A DNA stretch of 7,134 bases from contig PWGE01000050.1 in NCBI GenBank assembly GCA_003554345.1, forward strand, positions 1 through 7,134, given 5' to 3'. This stretch comes from Candidatus Sumerlaeota bacterium. Lineage in GTDB: Bacteria; Sumerlaeota; T1SED10-198M. Below, piece after piece: positions 6,144 through 7,134 of this stretch. Each line of letters starts with the position of its first letter. Positions within the stretch are counted from its first letter, which is position 1. Position numbers and translations under genes: made by a program. The notes under the pieces were generated by a model that saw only the letters and a program-made list of their open reading frames with translations, did no database searches and was not told the origin of the DNA.

Positions 6144-6164
6144 ATGATACAACCCCTGTGTCAT
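6144..6164. repeat. Hairpin after the FmdB gene
   Basis: ATGATACA (6144-6151) pairs with TGTGTCAT (6157-6164) through 8 pairs including one G-T wobble, with a 5-base loop. No T-run follows on either strand, so it is not a typical intrinsic terminator. It may mark the 3' end of the recA operon transcript or of the convergent aldo/keto reductase transcript. Confidence 0.35.
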
Positions 6165-6228
6165 TGAAAAGCAGGAAGTATCTCTGCTTGCCATGCCACC
6201 AACTAAGGAAATAACACTTTTTCCTGTT

Positions 6229-6255
6229 CTGACTGCTTTCTCCTGACTTCTGACT
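6229..6255. repeat. CTGACT heptad units
   Basis: CTGACT occurs at 6229-6234, 6243-6248 and 6250-6255, steps of 14 and 7 bases, in pyrimidine-rich DNA just past the aldo/keto reductase stop. It mirrors the AGTCAG pair at 154-166 on the opposite side of the cluster. Confidence 0.35.
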
Positions 6256-6272
6256 CCTCAGGGTGTTCTTAT

Positions 6273-7134
6273 TTATGCATAAATCTCCGGATGATGTCGG
6301 ACGATTTTATTGATAGTTTTTACCTCTTCCTCTGTCAGCGGTTCTTCTCCGACAACCTGGATGTCCCGTACCTGTTGTTCATTGCGTAACCCTACGATGG
6401 CAGCAGTGACTCCTGGTTGTGCAAGGACCCAGCCTACAGCAGCATGGATGACGCTTTTCCCGCGCTCTTTGAAGGTTTCTTCCAGTTCATCTACAAACCT
6501 TAATATGGCGTCAAATTGTGGTGACTGGAACATAGGATCTTTGTTTTTCCTGTGATCATCATCGGGTAATTGCTGAACTTTTTCTCTGGTCCACTTTCCA
6601 GTGAGCAGTCCCTTTTGCATAGGGCTGTAAGCAATAACTCCCAGGTTGTTTTCCCTGCAAAAAGGGAGAATTTCTTTTTCGATGTCACGCACCAACAAAC
6701 TATACGGCGGTTGTAATGAGGTAAGTGGGGCGCCCTCTTGCATGCAAACTTGCATTTGGGGTACGGAGAAGTTAGAAACTCCTGCATAACGCACTTTTCC
6801 CTGTTTAATCAGGGTGCTCATTGCTTCCCATCCTTCTGCTATTTCTTCAGGAGGATCCACCGGCCAGTGCATCTGGTATAGATCAATACAGTCTATCTTC
6901 AGTCTTTTCAAACTTTCCTCTGCCTCCTGCATGATACTTTTTTTACGAAGGCATCGTTTGACTTTTCGTTTTTCATCCCAGACTAATCCGCATTTTGTAG
7001 CTATGTATGGTTTTTCTTTCATTTTTTTCAGGGCTCTGCCAACCACCTTTTCTGCACGACCCAGCCCATAAATAGCGGCTGTATCAATCCAGTTGATACC
7101 GGCATCATAGGCGGCATGAATAGCCTGGATGGAT
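6273..7134 (-). CDS. Aldo/keto reductase, 5' end outside the window
   Basis: NADPH-dependent carbonyl reductase of the aldo/keto reductase TIM-barrel superfamily. A GTG at 7044-7046 is not the true start: the frame stays open to the window edge and there encodes typical family sequence, including INWIDTAAIYG. Counting from the first complete codon (7131-7133), 286 residues are visible. The catalytic tetrad is complete: Asp17 and Tyr22 (DTAAIYG), Lys47 (ATKCG) and His89 (LYQMHWP). Near the C-terminus, WVLAQPGVTAAIVGLRN (about residues 232-248) is the usual cofactor-binding region. Roughly 30-40 N-terminal residues should lie beyond 7134. The gene converges on the FmdB gene. The substrate cannot be told from sequence; many relatives act on small aldehydes or sugars. 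Confidence 0.92.
   Translation of the reverse strand, partial: SIQAIHAAYDAGINWIDTAAIYGLGRAEKVVGRALKKMKEKPYIATKCGLVWDEKRKVKRCLRKKSIMQEAEESLKRLKIDCIDLYQMHWPVDPPEEIAEGWEAMSTLIKQGKVRYAGVSNFSVPQMQVCMQEGAPLTSLQPPYSLLVRDIEKEILPFCRENNLGVIAYSPMQKGLLTGKWTREKVQQLPDDDHRKNKDPMFQSPQFDAILRFVDELEETFKERGKSVIHAAVGWVLAQPGVTAAIVGLRNEQQVRDIQVVGEEPLTEEEVKTINKIVRHHPEIYA

Noticed and set aside
6169-6189. AAGCAG/CTGCTT hairpin as a terminator
   Set aside because: Only 6 bp with a 9-base loop and no following T-run on either strand.
1-7134. CRISPR arrays, tRNA or rRNA genes, insertion sequences, phage or defence genes
   Set aside because: No spaced long direct repeats, cloverleaf-type sequence, transposase or defence-protein motifs were seen.

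Overview
The window is a stretch of bacterial chromosome of moderate GC (low to mid 40s percent by eye), densely coding between about 320 and 6130, with short intergenic gaps and mostly Shine-Dalgarno-led genes. A PilT-type pilus retraction ATPase suggests a bacterium with type IV pili, more likely diderm. The fused homocysteine methyltransferase/methylenetetrahydrofolate reductase is of the Bacillus YitJ type, which is scattered across many phyla. Nothing here fixes the phylum. RecA is clearly bacterial but carries a few unusual residues.

Layout. Positions 1-317 hold no convincing gene; they contain a perfect hairpin and three kinds of short-period degenerate repeat. A pilT-like gene follows on the minus strand (318-1382). 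A 266-base divergent gap carries a good sigma70-type promoter (1579-1606) reading right into a two-gene unit: a PTS EIIA domain protein of the PtsN/fructose type (1649-2116), then a small CBS-domain protein (2120-2566). A 354-base gap (2567-2920) holds a possible broken or very small ORF and a recA promoter region with a long inverted repeat across the -10 element. Next comes a tight rightward operon: recA (2921-3970), yitJ-like metE/metF-type bifunctional enzyme (3983-5839, TTG start) and an FmdB-family zinc-ribbon protein (5851-6132). After a 140-base gap with a hairpin and heptamer repeats, an aldo/keto reductase is encoded on the minus strand (6273 to the window edge). Its N-terminus lies beyond the window.

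How the genes relate. This is housekeeping and regulatory DNA rather than an obvious mobile island: recombination and repair (RecA), methionine and one-carbon metabolism (YitJ-like), PTS-linked signalling (EIIA plus CBS) and pilus retraction (PilT). No new defence or mobile system was found. The points most worth a second look are the dyad over the recA promoter, the EIIA-CBS pairing, the recA-yitJ-fmdB operon with no recX, and the short-period repeats flanking the gene cluster.
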